Shown here piece after piece: positions 46,000 through 56,303 of a DNA stretch of 64,000 nucleotides. This stretch comes from Flaccisagitta enflata (taxonomy: Eukaryota > Chaetognatha > Sagittoidea > Aphragmophora), in contig OZ231127.1 in the NCBI GenBank assembly GCA_965153355.1, forward strand, positions 98,890,001 through 98,954,000, written 5' to 3'. The translations under genes were made by a program, and so were the position numbers. The first letter of the stretch is position 1, and each line of letters starts with the position of its first letter. The notes beneath the pieces were generated by a model. That model did no database searches, had not been told where the DNA came from, and saw only the letters and a program-made list of their open reading frames with translations.

Positions 46000-48400
46000 T
46001 AAAATCGATGTCAGATTATTGATGATGAAAAAAAGAATATGCAATTCTGACCAGACACTCAGGGTCAATGATATGAAACTTTACAGGTGATATATGAAAT
46101 CAATGGACTGCCTCATATCGCTTTTACTTGTCTCTGACCTTTACCAGAAACACGGGCACAAAAAAGTCTTATACAGTATGATTGTTTTATTTTGTAACAT
46201 TTCATGACGACATAATTCTTAAAGTAATCTAAAAATTCAATCAGTGGGCTATATTTTGCACGTCTCCATTCTGTCTCCAGTAGAAAAAAGCAGGCAAAAC
46301 CAATCAAAAACTGTCTTGTCATATGAAATTGTGAGTTCTCCCCAACCAGTATCAATCCCATAGGATACACACAAAAATTAAACTCATTACACAAACGATA
46401 AGTTACAAAAAAAAGGTATATGAATCAAATTTACCCATTCTCAATTTTTTTGCATTTTTTCTCTCAAGGCTGAATATTGTGATACTTTTTTTTAAAACCT
46501 CCTTTGTCTTAATCATTAAGCATTTTTTATTGTGCCATTGGTTGGACAACTTCTTGAAGGACATTCCCCTGCATTTTCGTGTTATTGGGTTGATCCTAAT
46601 CAGAGAAATAGCATTCTTCTTGAAGCGTATCAATTCGCGCACACCCCCAACCTTCTTCCTAACGCTTACTTAACGCTTAAGATATGCCAATATGATGTGA
46701 AAGTGACACAATTCATATAAAACCTGACTACACCATGTGAAAGAGCGTGAAATTTTGATCTAACCCTGATAACTTGAAGTCTTAACTGCCAGACGTTGGG
46801 TCACAATGAAATTTTGCATTTTGTCAGTCCTGAAGTGTGAACAGAATTGATACGCTCTTTGGACGATTCTCATATTAATTTTCTTCTTAACGGAGGTCAA
46901 GATTTTGCTGACTAAGAAGGAAAAAAAATGAAATTTGTCCAATATACAGAAATGTCTCTATCTCAAGAACCCTTTGAGCTACACCCATGATTTTTTGCAG
47001 AAAATAAAACTTTACAATGAAAGATTAGGAAAAAAAATTGAGGATGAGTCCAACCAGCCCAACCAGCCCAACCGACCTACCAGACGAAAAAATGAAAAAG
47101 TCGCATAACATTTGAATGCCTTTTCCGATTTGGTTGATTTTTTTGCATGAAAGTTCTTAGAAAGGATCGACATCATTGGTATTAAAGAGAACTTGGCAGA
47201 AAAAATTTTACTGCACTGCCCAACCAACCAAAATTGGTGCTTATAGAGATCTACTGAAAATTCTTGAAATTTCGATTTTTTTCACTGAAACATCCTCAGC
47301 CTATTGCGTTTAAACATAATTTGAAGAAAAATATTGTCATATTGATTTTATCACTACCATAAGCATTTTTTTTGTATAATTTGTGTACAAAGTATGTCTA
47401 ATTAATCTTAGTTTTGCATAAAAAATGAGCTCAGTTAACGAAATTCATCTATGGATTCGTAAATGTTACTTCATCAGCCATACAGGGATGTATAGCTTTG
47501 TTAAATTTGAATTTTGAATCATTAAAATAATGGCTGATTCTAACCCTGCCGCTTGCCGTTTCTTGACATTTGCCTTATTGAAGTAATTGAATTCTGAAAA
47601 AAGTTCCTAAAATACTATGAAAATACATTTCATGACATATCAATCAAAGGATCTACTTAGAAAAATCTGATTCTCTGATGAAAAAAATGAAGTACAGGAT
47701 CAACTTGACATGTTGTCAAATTGAAAAATTTGAGAAAATTTAACAGATGGACTGTTTACAGTGAAATTGTTCTCATTTCTAAACGGCTTGAGCTACAGAT
47801 GCCAGATTGGTCTCAAATGAAAGAGAGTTTGATCTAGTTTTAAGGTTTTCTGAGAAGTAAGCACTGATTTGATGTTTTGAATACAATTTATCAACTATAG
47901 GCAGATTCTTTTGTTGAATTTTTTAAAATGATCTCATTTCTTTCAGGTTTTTTATGATACGTGCGTCCAAATAGGTTTCTCTCTTTTTATTTTCTAAAAC
48001 CACTTCAAATTATCTTTAATTCTAGACCAACCTGGTATTTGTAGGTCAAATCGTTTAGAAATAAGAGCAATCCAATGAAAAACAGTTTATCTCAAAACAT
48101 GAAAAACAATTCATTTTAGCCAAATATGCCTTACAACTGATAGTAAGAATTCTGGATCAAGTTTTTGTTGAAAAGTCTTCGGATTTTGATATCATTAAAT
48201 GTATTTTCAATATCTTTCATTATCTTTTTTCAGAACATGATTATCTCTACAACTTCAAAAGTTATATTGTCATGAAATGTTTCAAACAAAAACAATCATA
48301 CTGTAATACCTGATGAGCAGGGTCAAGCAGACAATATACCTTACACCATTGTCAAGAGAAAACATAGGTCCTTCATATTGATTCCATTCCAGCTGCAACC
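46000..48400. other. Intron sequence, nothing recognised
   Basis: A/T-rich intron sequence with scattered words such as CAGATGCCAGATTGGTCTC that resemble family G. No exon or element boundary could be set. Confidence 0.4.
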
Positions 48401-49248
48401 CACGCCCCTTCTTAACTGAGGTAACTTTTTAAAAATTCCTCAGCATAGCGACCCATGCAGGGCTGTTATATACATGTTGACGAATGTAACCATGCAAAAA
48501 AACAAAAAATCTATTGGGATATTTACGAGAAAGTGCCGTAAAATGCCATAAAAAGCCATATAAATAGCATTTTTTGTTCATTTTGTCGGATTACCATACG
48601 ACTAAAAAAAAAAGACGCACTTTTGAATGGCTAATTCTGCCTATGAATATGAAAAAAACTTATGAAAAGCATAGGTCATCTGAAAGCCCTTCAAAGTACT
48701 TTCATTTGGCGCCAAGCTGGTATTGCTATCTTTTTTCGTTTAGAAATGACATTAGTTTGAATGAAAACATTGCCCATTTCAGTTTCGCAATCCCTATAAA
48801 AGTATAAAAAGTATTTTTAAACAATCTTTCAATCTAGACCAATTTTATAGGGATTGCGAAACTGAAATGGGCAATGTTTTCATTCAAACTAATGTCATTT
48901 CTAAACGAAAAAAGATAGCAATAAAAAATGCTTTTAACGGCATTTTATGGCATAAAACGATACCCAAGGGTGGTAGATTCCCTTGATTCTTTGCGTGAAT
49001 GTGTGTCAGTGCCGTGTCAGCGTTGTCAGACAAGAGTTACTGTTTTTTAAACAGTGAAATTCAATGATACAGTCAAAAAAGCTATTTTTACGGCTTTTTA
49101 CGGCATTTTATGGCATGTTATCGTAAAATTTCCGACAGATTTTTTTGTTTTTTGCATGGTTACATTCGTCAACATGTATATAACAGCCCTGCATGGGTCG
49201 CTATGCTGAGGAATTTTTAAAAAGTTATCTCAGTTAAGAAGGGGCGTG
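48401..49248. mobile_element. 848-bp foldback with AACC duplication
   Basis: CACGCCCCTTCTTAACTGAG and CTCAGTTAAGAAGGGGCGTG are perfect inverses. GTTACATTCGTCAACATGTA and its inverse continue the arms, which include an inner inverted pair around 48705-48930 (AGTTTCGCAATCCCTATAAA and inverse). AACC flanks both sides (48397-48400 and 49249-49252), a possible 4-bp duplication. Non-coding. Confidence 0.85.
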
Positions 49249-49487
49249 AACCGGCTGCGACTGCGTTGACCATGAATAAGTTCAGAAAACTATTTTTTAT
49301 TATTCTAATAGAAAAAAAAGACTGGGCAAATCTGGTTGTGTCCCCAGTCACCTAGGTAAAACGAAAAAGAAGAACTCTTTTCTTCCAGGTAAAGAAATTT
49401 TCTTCCATTGGATGTATGCGCTTAACTCAGTTGTTTATAGGAACTATTGCAGATTGAACTGAAACAGAACCACATCATTTTTGCATC

Positions 49488-50085
49488 TGCTTTTGGGCAG
49501 CGGCCCCGAAGGGCCCCGAAGGGGCCGATGACCTATGCTTTCACACATAGGGGAAATTTCTCCTCCTACTTCTTCTTCTCCTTCTTCTTCTTCTCCGTCC
49601 CCCCCCCCCCCTTGAGGCCCAAATCCTATCTTCAAGGCTCAAATCCCACTCTTGAAGCTCAAATCCCAGCCTTGAGGCGCAAGTCCCAGCCTTGAGGCTC
49701 AAATCCCAGTCTTGAGGCTCAAATCCCAGTCTCAAGGCTCAAATCCCAGTCTCAAGGCTCAAATCCCAGCCTCAATGCTCAAATCTTCGCCTTGGGGCTC
49801 AAATCCTAGTCTCAAGGCCCAAATTCTAGACTTGAGGCTAAATCCCAGCTTTGAGGCTGAAATCCCAGCCGCGAAGCTCAAATCCCAGCCTCAAGGCTCA
49901 AATCCCTGCCTCTAAGCCCCAATTCCAGCCTTCAGGCCCTAATCCCAGCCTTGAAGCTCAAATAAAAACAGCAGAGGTCATCGGCCCCTACGGGGCCGCT
50001 GCCCCTCTAACCACCTCACAGCCACATACACTTACATAGGGGCAATGGGTACCGCTGACCATCTAACGCTTTTGCGACTATTTAT
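49488..50085. mobile_element. Family B element with 20-bp minisatellite, complete
   Basis: TTTTGGGCAGCGGCCCCGAA, GGGGCCGATGACCTATGCTT, ACATAGGGGAAATTTCTCC, and GGCTCAAATCCCAGTCTCAA units (49620-49960). Then GGTCATCGGCCCCTACGGGG, GCCGCTGCCCC, ACATAGGGGCAATGGGTACC, GCTGACCATC and the terminus CGCTTTTGCGACTA. All family B blocks are present in order. Confidence 0.8.
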
Positions 50086-50254
50086 CATCATAACTAAATC
50101 GATGATCCACATATACACTTAAAATTTTGGTTAGGGCTTTATTCTATCTTACTGGAGGTCTTGAAGTATTTTGTTGGGTTAGCCGGTTTACTTGAAACAC
50201 TGTGCCTCAAGATTTGAATTTGGGCTTCAAGGCTAGGATTTGGGCCTTAAGGCT

Positions 50255-50323
50255 CGGACATGACTGGACCGACCAACCGACAGATGGACAAAGCAGGGTG
50301 TACAGTCTTGTGCATGCAACTAA
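50255..50323 (-). mobile_element. Family A hairpin end, partial
   Basis: GACCGACCAACCGACAG, GACAAAGCAGGGTGTACAGT, then GTGCATGCAACT. Distal part absent. Confidence 0.5.
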
Positions 50324-50359
50324 CTGTAGCAATATGAAATAGCAGCTCGATGGCAGTAA

Positions 50360-50432
50360 GTGGTCAGCGGTACCCGTGCCCTGCTTAAGTAGTGTGAGAT
50401 TGAAGTTGAGGGGGAGCAGGTCAGCGGCTAGA
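50360..50432. mobile_element. Family B terminus, partial
   Basis: GTGGTCAGCGGTACCCGTGC, CCTGCTTAAGTAGTG, GAGGGGGAGCAGG and TCAGCGGCT, after which the similarity stops. Confidence 0.55.
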
Positions 50433-50560
50433 GCCGTACGAGGAAATTGATAAGTGATATCGTGTACCAATTATTAACTACTAATCGTTGGCAGGTTTTG
50501 CCTACTTAAAACCGCCATAGATCGGTTACCAATCTTTGTCAACCAATATATGTGTAACTG

Positions 50561-50562
<2 letters not shown>

Positions 50563-50628
<66 letters not shown>
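50563..50628 (+). repeat. (CT)n microsatellite
   Basis: CT array with degenerate CTTT/CTGT flank to 50680. Confidence 0.95.
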
Positions 50629-50629
<1 letters not shown>

Positions 50630-50782
50630 CTCTTTCTCTGACTTTCCCTGACTCTCTCTCTCTCTGTCTGGCTCTCTACGCGACTTAGCAATAGCACTTC
50701 CGTTCATGGGCCAAGTGGTCAAGTGATCGCGTTGAATGATGACCAAATCGAGCGCACCTGTTTTAGTCAATTCATGGATGAT

Positions 50783-50784
<2 letters not shown>

Positions 50785-50833
<49 letters not shown>
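50785..50833 (+). repeat. (CT)n microsatellite
   Basis: Pure CT array of about 49 bp. Confidence 0.95.
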
Positions 50834-50839
<6 letters not shown>

Positions 50840-51149
50840 TTCATTTTGTGCTGTGTGTGCATTCCTTGGCATAAAAAAAAGATGGAAAAAAAATTCAAAA
50901 CAAAATTGCAGCATACAAATTAGGAATGGTTTTCTAAAAGTATTTATCAAAAACATGAAGTGCAATTCACTCCAATGCATAAGTGGCACATTGCATCAGA
51001 AGCAACAAGTGATAATTGCCCTAAAAAAACTGAAAACCGGAAACCAGAAACCGCGGTTTCAGCGCCATCCGGAACCGGAAGTCGCATGGCGATTAGGAGA
51101 CGCGTCGAAATCACGTCGAAATCGTGGCGAAAATGCTCTCTCGCAAGGG

Positions 51150-51419
51150 TCTAGCAGCGGCCCCAAAGGGGACAAAGTCCTGTAGAACACAGGGGGAATC
51201 TGTCCGTCCGTCCGTCTGTTAGCCCCCCCCTGCCCCATCCTCAGGGCTTCAGCTCCTTTGGGGCCTATTCTGACCCAAATTCTACTAAATAGCCCAATTC
51301 CAAGCAATATGGCCCAAATCTAAGAAAATGCCCCCAATCCAAGCATAATGGCCCAATTCCAAGCAAAATGGCCCAAATCTGGTAAGAATCTAGGTATTGG
51401 AGGCACCAATATGGGACTA
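51150..51419. mobile_element. Family B element, partial
   Basis: GCAGCGGCCCCAAAGGGGAC, GTCCTGTAGAACACAGGGGG, GTCCGTCC units and GGCCCAAATCTAAG units. It abuts the next family B element. Confidence 0.65.
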
Positions 51420-51951
51420 AATGGCAATAGTCGCAAAAGCGTTAGTTGGTCAGCGGTGCCCGTTGCCCCATGTGAGTGTAAGTGGTTGCGAGGTTGTTAG
51501 TGGGGCCAATGACCTATGCTGTTTTTATTGGGCCTCAAGGGTGGAATTAGTGCCTGGAGGCTAGAATTGGGGACTTGAGGCTTGGATTAGGGCCTCAAGG
51601 CTGGGATTTGAGCTTCGAGGCTGGGATTTCAGCTTTAAGGCTGAGATTTGAGCTTCAAAGCTGGGATTTGAGCTCCAAGGCTAGGATTTGACCTTTATGC
51701 CTGGGATCTGTACCTTGAAACTGGGATTTGAGCCTCAGGGCTGGGATTTGAGCCTCGAGGCTGCTATTTGAGCCTGGAGACTGAGATTTGAGCCTTGAGG
51801 CTGGGATTTGAGCTTCGAAGCTGGGATTTGAGCCTCAAAGCTAGGATTTGGGTCTCGAGACTAGGATTTGGGCCTTAGGGGGGGGAGGGAGAAGGAGAAG
51901 AAGGAGAAATTTCCCCTATGTGTGAAAGCCCCTTTGGGGCCGCTGCCCAAA
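51420..51951. mobile_element. Family B element with GGGATTTGAGC minisatellite
   Basis: AGTCGCAAAAGCGTTAGTTG, GTCAGCGGTGCCCGTTGCCC, GCCAATGACCTATGCTG, then about 18 units of GGCTGGGATTTGAGCCTCGA type (51590-51860), then AGAAATTTCCCCTATGTGTG and GGGGCCGCTGCCCAAAA. Confidence 0.78.
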
Positions 51952-52078
51952 AATGATAGATCCCTGGCCAGAATTGGGGTTTTCTGGCAAGGGGGGGGGG
52001 GACAAACAGACCAATGGACGAACAGATTCCCCCTGTGTTTTACAGGACTTCGTCCCCTTTGGGGCCACTGCTCAAAAA
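51952..52078. mobile_element. Family B end, partial
   Basis: CAGATTCCCCCTGTGTTTTA, CAGGACTTCGTCCCC and GGGGCCACTGCTCAAAAA, with a G-run and GACAAACAGACC units before it. Confidence 0.6.
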
Positions 52079-52089
52079 GAGACAACTTA

Positions 52090-52330
52090 TTCAGTCTATA
52101 TTTGCTGAACTGAAGATAAAAAATGTAGAAAATCCACGGCCGTTTGAAAGATCTGCAAAAGATCTTTCATTCTGTCATGTTCAATTTGGCTATTCAACTG
52201 AATTCAAAAGGTTCTGAAAAGAAGTAGTTCACTTTTACGAGCTCTAACTTTTAAATAGTTTGAGTTACAGATCTGGGATTGGTCTTGAACGAAAGAAAAT
52301 TGAAAAATCTTTGAAAATAACTTTGAAAGA
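52090..52330. repeat. Family G repeat (inverse of 45480-45790)
   Basis: GAAAGATCTGCAAAAGATCT, CAACTGAATTCAAAAGG, GAGCTCTAACTTTTAAA and CAGATCTGGGATTGGTC match the 45480 copy in reverse orientation. Confidence 0.65.
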
Positions 52331-52681
52331 AAAAGATCTTTTTTCCTCTATTTCCCATGTATCAACAAAAAGGTATGCTACGACAACCAGCATGGTCCCC
52401 TTTTGGATATTTTTTGAAGAGCTTAAAAGCGCTTATGGATTTTGCAACGTTTTTCTCATTGAATGTAAAACATTGAATAACATTTGGTCAAGTCTTTTAT
52501 TTTTGCTATGTTTCAGAATATCAATCTTCATCAAATGAATTAAAAATGATCAGGTAATCATGTTATGAATCATGCAACAAAAACACATCTATAAAAAAAG
52601 AAGTTACTAACCCCAAGTCTAGTTAATGTTACTGCCAGTACAGTTTTTTCTTGACAAAGTTTTTAAGAACATATAAAAGCA

Positions 52682-52860
<179 letters not shown>

Positions 52861-52904
52861 AAAGATTGAACATACATTATGGAATTGAAGCTGAAAACAC
52901 TTAC

Positions 52905-53001
52905 CATATTGTTGTTTCTCATAGCGTTGAAACTGCAGTGTTTTCTTAGTTGATCCATTTGGTCATCTGTGACTTGTTTGCCCAAAAAGTCCGCCACCTG
53001 C
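52905..53001 (-). CDS. Sulfotransferase, penultimate coding exon
   Basis: On the minus strand, CTTACAG precedes 97 nt that end ATG before GTAAGT. The first base completes an Arg codon with the AG of the previous exon. The peptide then reads QVADFLGKQVTDDQMDQLRK followed by HCSFNAMRNNNM. This matches the sulfotransferase segment with FLG, then the H.SF..M..N.M motif just before the C-terminal PAPS loop. It joins in frame to the exon at 40757-40915. The intron on its 5' side begins only 7 nt of old sequence away from a TA-flanked MITE (53011-53515), so the pyrimidine tract and branch point must lie in transposon DNA. The first 48 nt of this exon are copied five times in the satellite at 53516-54300. 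Confidence 0.93.
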
Positions 53002-53113
53002 CTGTAAGTACAGTAGATGTCGTCTAGACTTGGAAATACGGGGGCCCTCATACCCTTAATACCATTTGTGCAAATGAAATGAAACTGTGTATGTATAATG
53101 CTTATGTCCTATA

Positions 53114-53418
53114 GGGTTGACGATGGGGTATGGCAGCTCTGTTGATAAAAAATTCTCTTGAATACTCTAAATCAAATTCGCTCCACTTAAACAGCTGCCG
53201 AGACTGGTCTAGTGGTTAACTCACTTGACTTCAGATTCATTATGATCAGTTTATTTAAAGGTTCCAGGTTCGTAGCCTGTGCTGTTTTTGCAAATCAAGC
53301 AAAGAGATGAAGCTGAAATTCTGCAAAATGAGTGATTGATCCTATAATTTTACATTCAATATTTTTTTCCTGAGGTAAGCCGTAGGGGGATGCCATACCC
53401 CATCGTCAACCCCTTAGG
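53114..53418. mobile_element. Nested inverted-repeat element
   Basis: TAGGGTTGACGATGGGGTAT and ATACCCCATCGTCAACCCC are inverse, with GGCA/TGCC continuing the arms. It contains a tRNA-like sequence. No target duplication was resolved. Confidence 0.68.
53197..53284 (+). other. tRNA-like sequence (possible SINE head)
   Basis: GCCGAGACTGGTCTAGTGG contains a good A box (TGGTCTAGTGG, 53205-53215). GGTTCGTAGCC (53267-53277) is close to the B box consensus GGTTCGANTCC. The spacing is about 52 nt, and the extra sequence between the anticodon region and the T arm fits a class II (Leu/Ser-like) tRNA. No intact acceptor stem was seen, so it is not called as a tRNA gene. It is more likely a tRNA-derived retroposon head or pseudogene. 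Confidence 0.5.
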
Positions 53419-53515
53419 CTCTGTACATTACACCAGCATAATATCAGTCCCTCCACTATACTGATAGTCAGGTTATGAGCTCCCCCGTATTTCCAAGTCT
53501 AGACGACATCTACTG

Positions 53516-54300
53516 TATAGTTATAGTTATAGTTATAGTTATAGTTATAGTTATAGTTATAGTTATAGTCATGGTTATAGTTATAGTTATAGTTATAGTC
53601 ATAGTTATAGATATAGTTTTGGTTATAGATATAGTTATAGTTATTCCATTTGGTCATCTGTGACTTGTTTGCCCAAAAAGTCTGCCCCTTGCCTGTAAGT
53701 ATAGTTATAGTTATAGTTATAGTTATAGTTATAGTTATAGTTATAGTTATAGTTATAGTTATAGTTATAGTTAAGATTATAGTTATAGTTATCGTAATAG
53801 TGTTAGCTATAGTTATAGTCATTCCATTTGGTCATCTGTGACTTGATTGCCACTTGCCTATAGTTATAGTTATAGGTATAGTTATAGTTATAGTTATAGT
53901 TATAGTAATAGTAATAGTAATAGTAATAGTAATAGTAATAGTTATAGTTATAGTTTTAGTTTTAGTTTTGGTTAAAGATATAGTTAAAGTTATTCCATTT
54001 GGTCCTCTGTGACTTGTTTGCCCATAAAGTCTGCCACTTGCCTGCAGTTATAGTTATAGTTATAGTGATAGTTATAGTTATAGTTGTAGTTATAGTTATA
54101 GTTATAGTTATTCCATTTGGTCATCTGCGACTTGATTGCCACTTACCTGTAGTTATAGTTATAGTTATAGTTACAGTTTTAGTTTTAGTTTTAGTTATAG
54201 TTATAGTTATAGTATTTCCATTTTGTCATCTGTAACTTGTTTGCCCAAAAAGCCTGCCACTTGCCTGTAGTTATAGTTAAAGTTATAGTTAGTTATAGCG
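53516..54300 (-). repeat. Hexamer satellite carrying five sulfotransferase exon fragments
   Basis: The background is (ATAGTT)n. Embedded at 53645-53700, 53823-53859, 53994-54046, 54112-54151 and 54217-54270 are copies of the first 48 nt of the 97-nt exon plus its acceptor. Copies 1, 3 and 5 are long (contain TGACTTGTTTGCCCA). Copies 2 and 4 share the same internal deletion (ACTTGATTGCCACTT), so long and short copies alternate. Most keep an AG at the old exon boundary. In copy 4 the boundary reads CAG then GTAAGT. In the coding frame copy 1 runs into TAA from the satellite. Confidence 0.92.
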
Positions 54301-54534
54301 TTCTCCAATGCTGTGGGAACATCAGCCGCTATCTGGTTAAGTATTTTGGAAAGAAAATTTTTTGTAAAACATCCCTTGCTACCTGGAATGAAAACAGGTC
54401 AGGCCGCGGTGGTCTTGAACGGTTTAGTAGGTGAGGAATCGTGCTTTTCTTTTTTGTTTTTAGCGGTCAACTGCTCAAAAGCGGGAAACGAGTAAGGGTT
54501 AATGGAAGGGATAGTGTTGCGGTTAGGGATAAGG
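54301..54534. other. Intron sequence, nothing recognised
   Basis: Short stretch upstream (gene sense) of the satellite. No exon of the sulfotransferase was seen in it. Confidence 0.35.
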
Positions 54535-54598
54535 TCAGGGTTAGGCTTGGGGATTAGGTAAGGGTTAGGGTTAGGGCTAGTGTTAGGTCTAGGGGTGT
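54535..54598 (+). repeat. Degenerate TTAGGG-like block
   Basis: GGTTAGGGATAAGGTCAGGG, TTAGGTAAGGGTTAGGG and similar words. About 8 decayed telomere-type units on the plus strand. Confidence 0.65.
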
Positions 54599-54774
54599 TT
54601 TAGGACTCAATATCTACTTGCCGATTGAAAGTTTGCTCTGGCGGAATTTTTGGGAAATTTAATTGTGATACATCATCTATAAAATTGCCGGTGGTAGCTC
54701 CTTTATTTCCATAGTTTACCTTGCTATGTTCATAACTACCATCTTGGCCATGAATATACGGACAGTTTTAAATT

Positions 54775-54998
54775 GTTACAGATCTTAGGCCTGAGAGGGC
54801 AGATTACAGGCCTGAGAGGGCCTGGGGAGGCGGACAGATGGACAGACGGACAAACAGACGAACGAAAGTCCCCCTGTGTTCTACAGGACTTTGTCCCCTT
54901 CGGGGCGGCTGCCCTGCCTCTCATTCCAATTTACAACTATGCAAAGCAGGGCAATGGGTATCACTAACCACGTATTGCCCTTGGGCGTCCTGTTGCCC
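54775..54998. mobile_element. Family B element, partial
   Basis: GGCCTGAGAGGGCAGATTAC units, GGACAGACGGAC units, CCCCCTGTGTTCTACAGGAC, CGGGGCGGCTGCCC, GCAAAGCAGGGCAATGGGTA and TCACTAACCACG. It lacks the left arm. Confidence 0.65.
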
Positions 54999-55009
54999 TT
55001 AATTTGTAG

Positions 55010-55460
55010 TAGAAGATATAAAAAGAGGAACAATATCCCTCACTATACCCAAACTGAAATAAATGGAAGAGGGCCTTGTGAACCCTCACTGACTAGTTAA
55101 TACGCGCACCACTCCTAGTTTTCCATAAAACAAAATCTGAAAAACATTCCCCTTCAATCTAACCCAAAAGCAAACTGCTTACCAAAAGTAGTCAGGGCAA
55201 TGATTGCTTCTTTTAAACCAAAATTCAACAAATCACCCGAGGGTAACATTGTTAAGAAACCATACCCTTAGAGGATAGAATCGAGGTCAAGCTTAATGCG
55301 ACCGCTGGACATTCTAATCCAAGGTACTGAGTAGTATGAAAAGTGGAACAATATCCCTCACTATACCCAAACTGAAATAAATGGAAGAGGGCCTTGTGAA
55401 CCCTCACTGACTAGTTGATACGCGCACCACTCCTAGTTTTCCATAGAACAAAATCTGAAT
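55010..55460 (+). repeat. Family F tandem repeat (about 1.4 units)
   Basis: GGAACAATATCCCTCACTAT, GAGGGCCTTGTGAACCCTC, AATCACCCGAGGGTAACATT, ACCATACCCTTAGAGGATAG and GACATTCTAATCCAAGG. The start repeats from 55337. The unit is about 315 bp. Confidence 0.82.
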
Positions 55461-55491
55461 TATTATTATTATTATTCATCTACGTCACAAG

Positions 55492-55627
55492 TAGGGATGT
55501 GGAAGCGGTTGATTTTAGTTCCGCTTCCACCCCTTCCACTTCCGCTTCCGCTTCCATTTTGTAGTACAAATACTAGTAGCTATCCCATCCTCGAAAACGG
55601 AAGCGGTCAATCGCTTCCACATCCCTA
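55492..55627. mobile_element. 136-bp hAT-like MITE with GAAGCG ends
   Basis: TAGGGATGTGGAAGCGGTTGA and its inverse form the ends. GTCACAAG is perfectly duplicated at 55484-55491 and 55628-55635. The middle has CCGCTTCCACCCCTTCC. It is the compact relative of 3801-5287. Confidence 0.9.
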
Positions 55628-55679
55628 GTCACAAGTCTTGACAATTTTCTATGACTTAGGGTCTTTTTATGAACGCCGT

Positions 55680-55800
55680 GGGGCACACGCTTTCGTTGGG
55701 GACGGGTGGGAAGGGTCATCTAAGCCCCATCCAAATACTTCCCCATGCTCACTCACTCACGCAGACAATCATCATTGCAGCATCAATAAAACGTTTTCAC
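55680..55800 (+). repeat. Family D repeat (GGGTGGGCAGGGG / CCCCATCC)
   Basis: GGGACGGGTGGGAAGGGTCA, CCCCATCC, ACTCACGCAGACAATCAT and GCAGCATCAATAAAACG. Other copies lie at 42395-42470 and 56455-56575 (CACACGGGTGGGCAGGGGCC, AACCCCCATCC, CAGACAATCATAACTGCAG). Confidence 0.55.
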
Positions 55801-56029
55801 AAAAGAAAGATGCGGTTTGCGTAGATTGCTTGCAAATTTGAAGAGCTTTAATTTTGTCACCAATTTTTTCAGGAATGGTCAAATATAACCATTATATAAA
55901 ATGTGCGGAAAGATCTTATTTGTGAAAATAGTAAAAACAGGTCTGTAGTCCAATGCTTAACTGGCCAAACTGACAAAGTCCTTTGGTGATAGTTCGTCAT
56001 ACATGTTATAGAGTCTATGATAAAGATGA

Positions 56030-56275
56030 TGGGGGGGTTTCTAGTCACAGACAATCGCGTTTTGAGCTCAATCGCTTGCTATGTTCCTTCGCTCGCACCA
56101 CTCAATCAACTCACTCGCTCCGCAGCGCTCTGCTTTGCTACACTCGCTTTGCTTACTCACTCCATTCTTGGGCTCACTCACTTTGCACACTCCCTCTTGG
56201 GACAGTTGAAATTCTTAAATATGTGTTTACGCTGATAATACGTTTCATGGAAAGTAAGGCGGTTTGGCGGTCACT
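56030..56275 (+). repeat. Family C dispersed repeat, unsplit copy
   Basis: TTTCTAGTCACAGACAATCG, TCACTCGCTCCGCAGC, TTTGCTACACTCGCTTTGC, CTCTTGGGACAGTTGAAATT. It shows the empty target site of the MITE at 10663-11220. Confidence 0.65.
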
Positions 56276-56303
56276 TTAAACACACCTAAAGTCAGTTATT
56301 CAC

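Larger units (their letters stand above)
53011..53515. mobile_element. TA-flanked MITE next to the splice acceptor
   Basis: The ends CAGTAGATGTCGTCTAGAC and GTCTAGACGACATCTACTG are identical to those of 25285-25858, with TA on both sides (53009-53010 and 53516-53517). Its interior is different: it carries a second inverted-repeat element (53114-53418) with a tRNA-like segment. It is inserted in the intron 9 nt from the start of the 97-nt sulfotransferase exon and separates that exon from the hexamer satellite. Confidence 0.88.

Noticed and set aside
53197-53284. A functional tRNA-Leu or tRNA-Ser gene
   Set aside because: Box A and box B are present, but the acceptor stem and a convincing anticodon arm are not.
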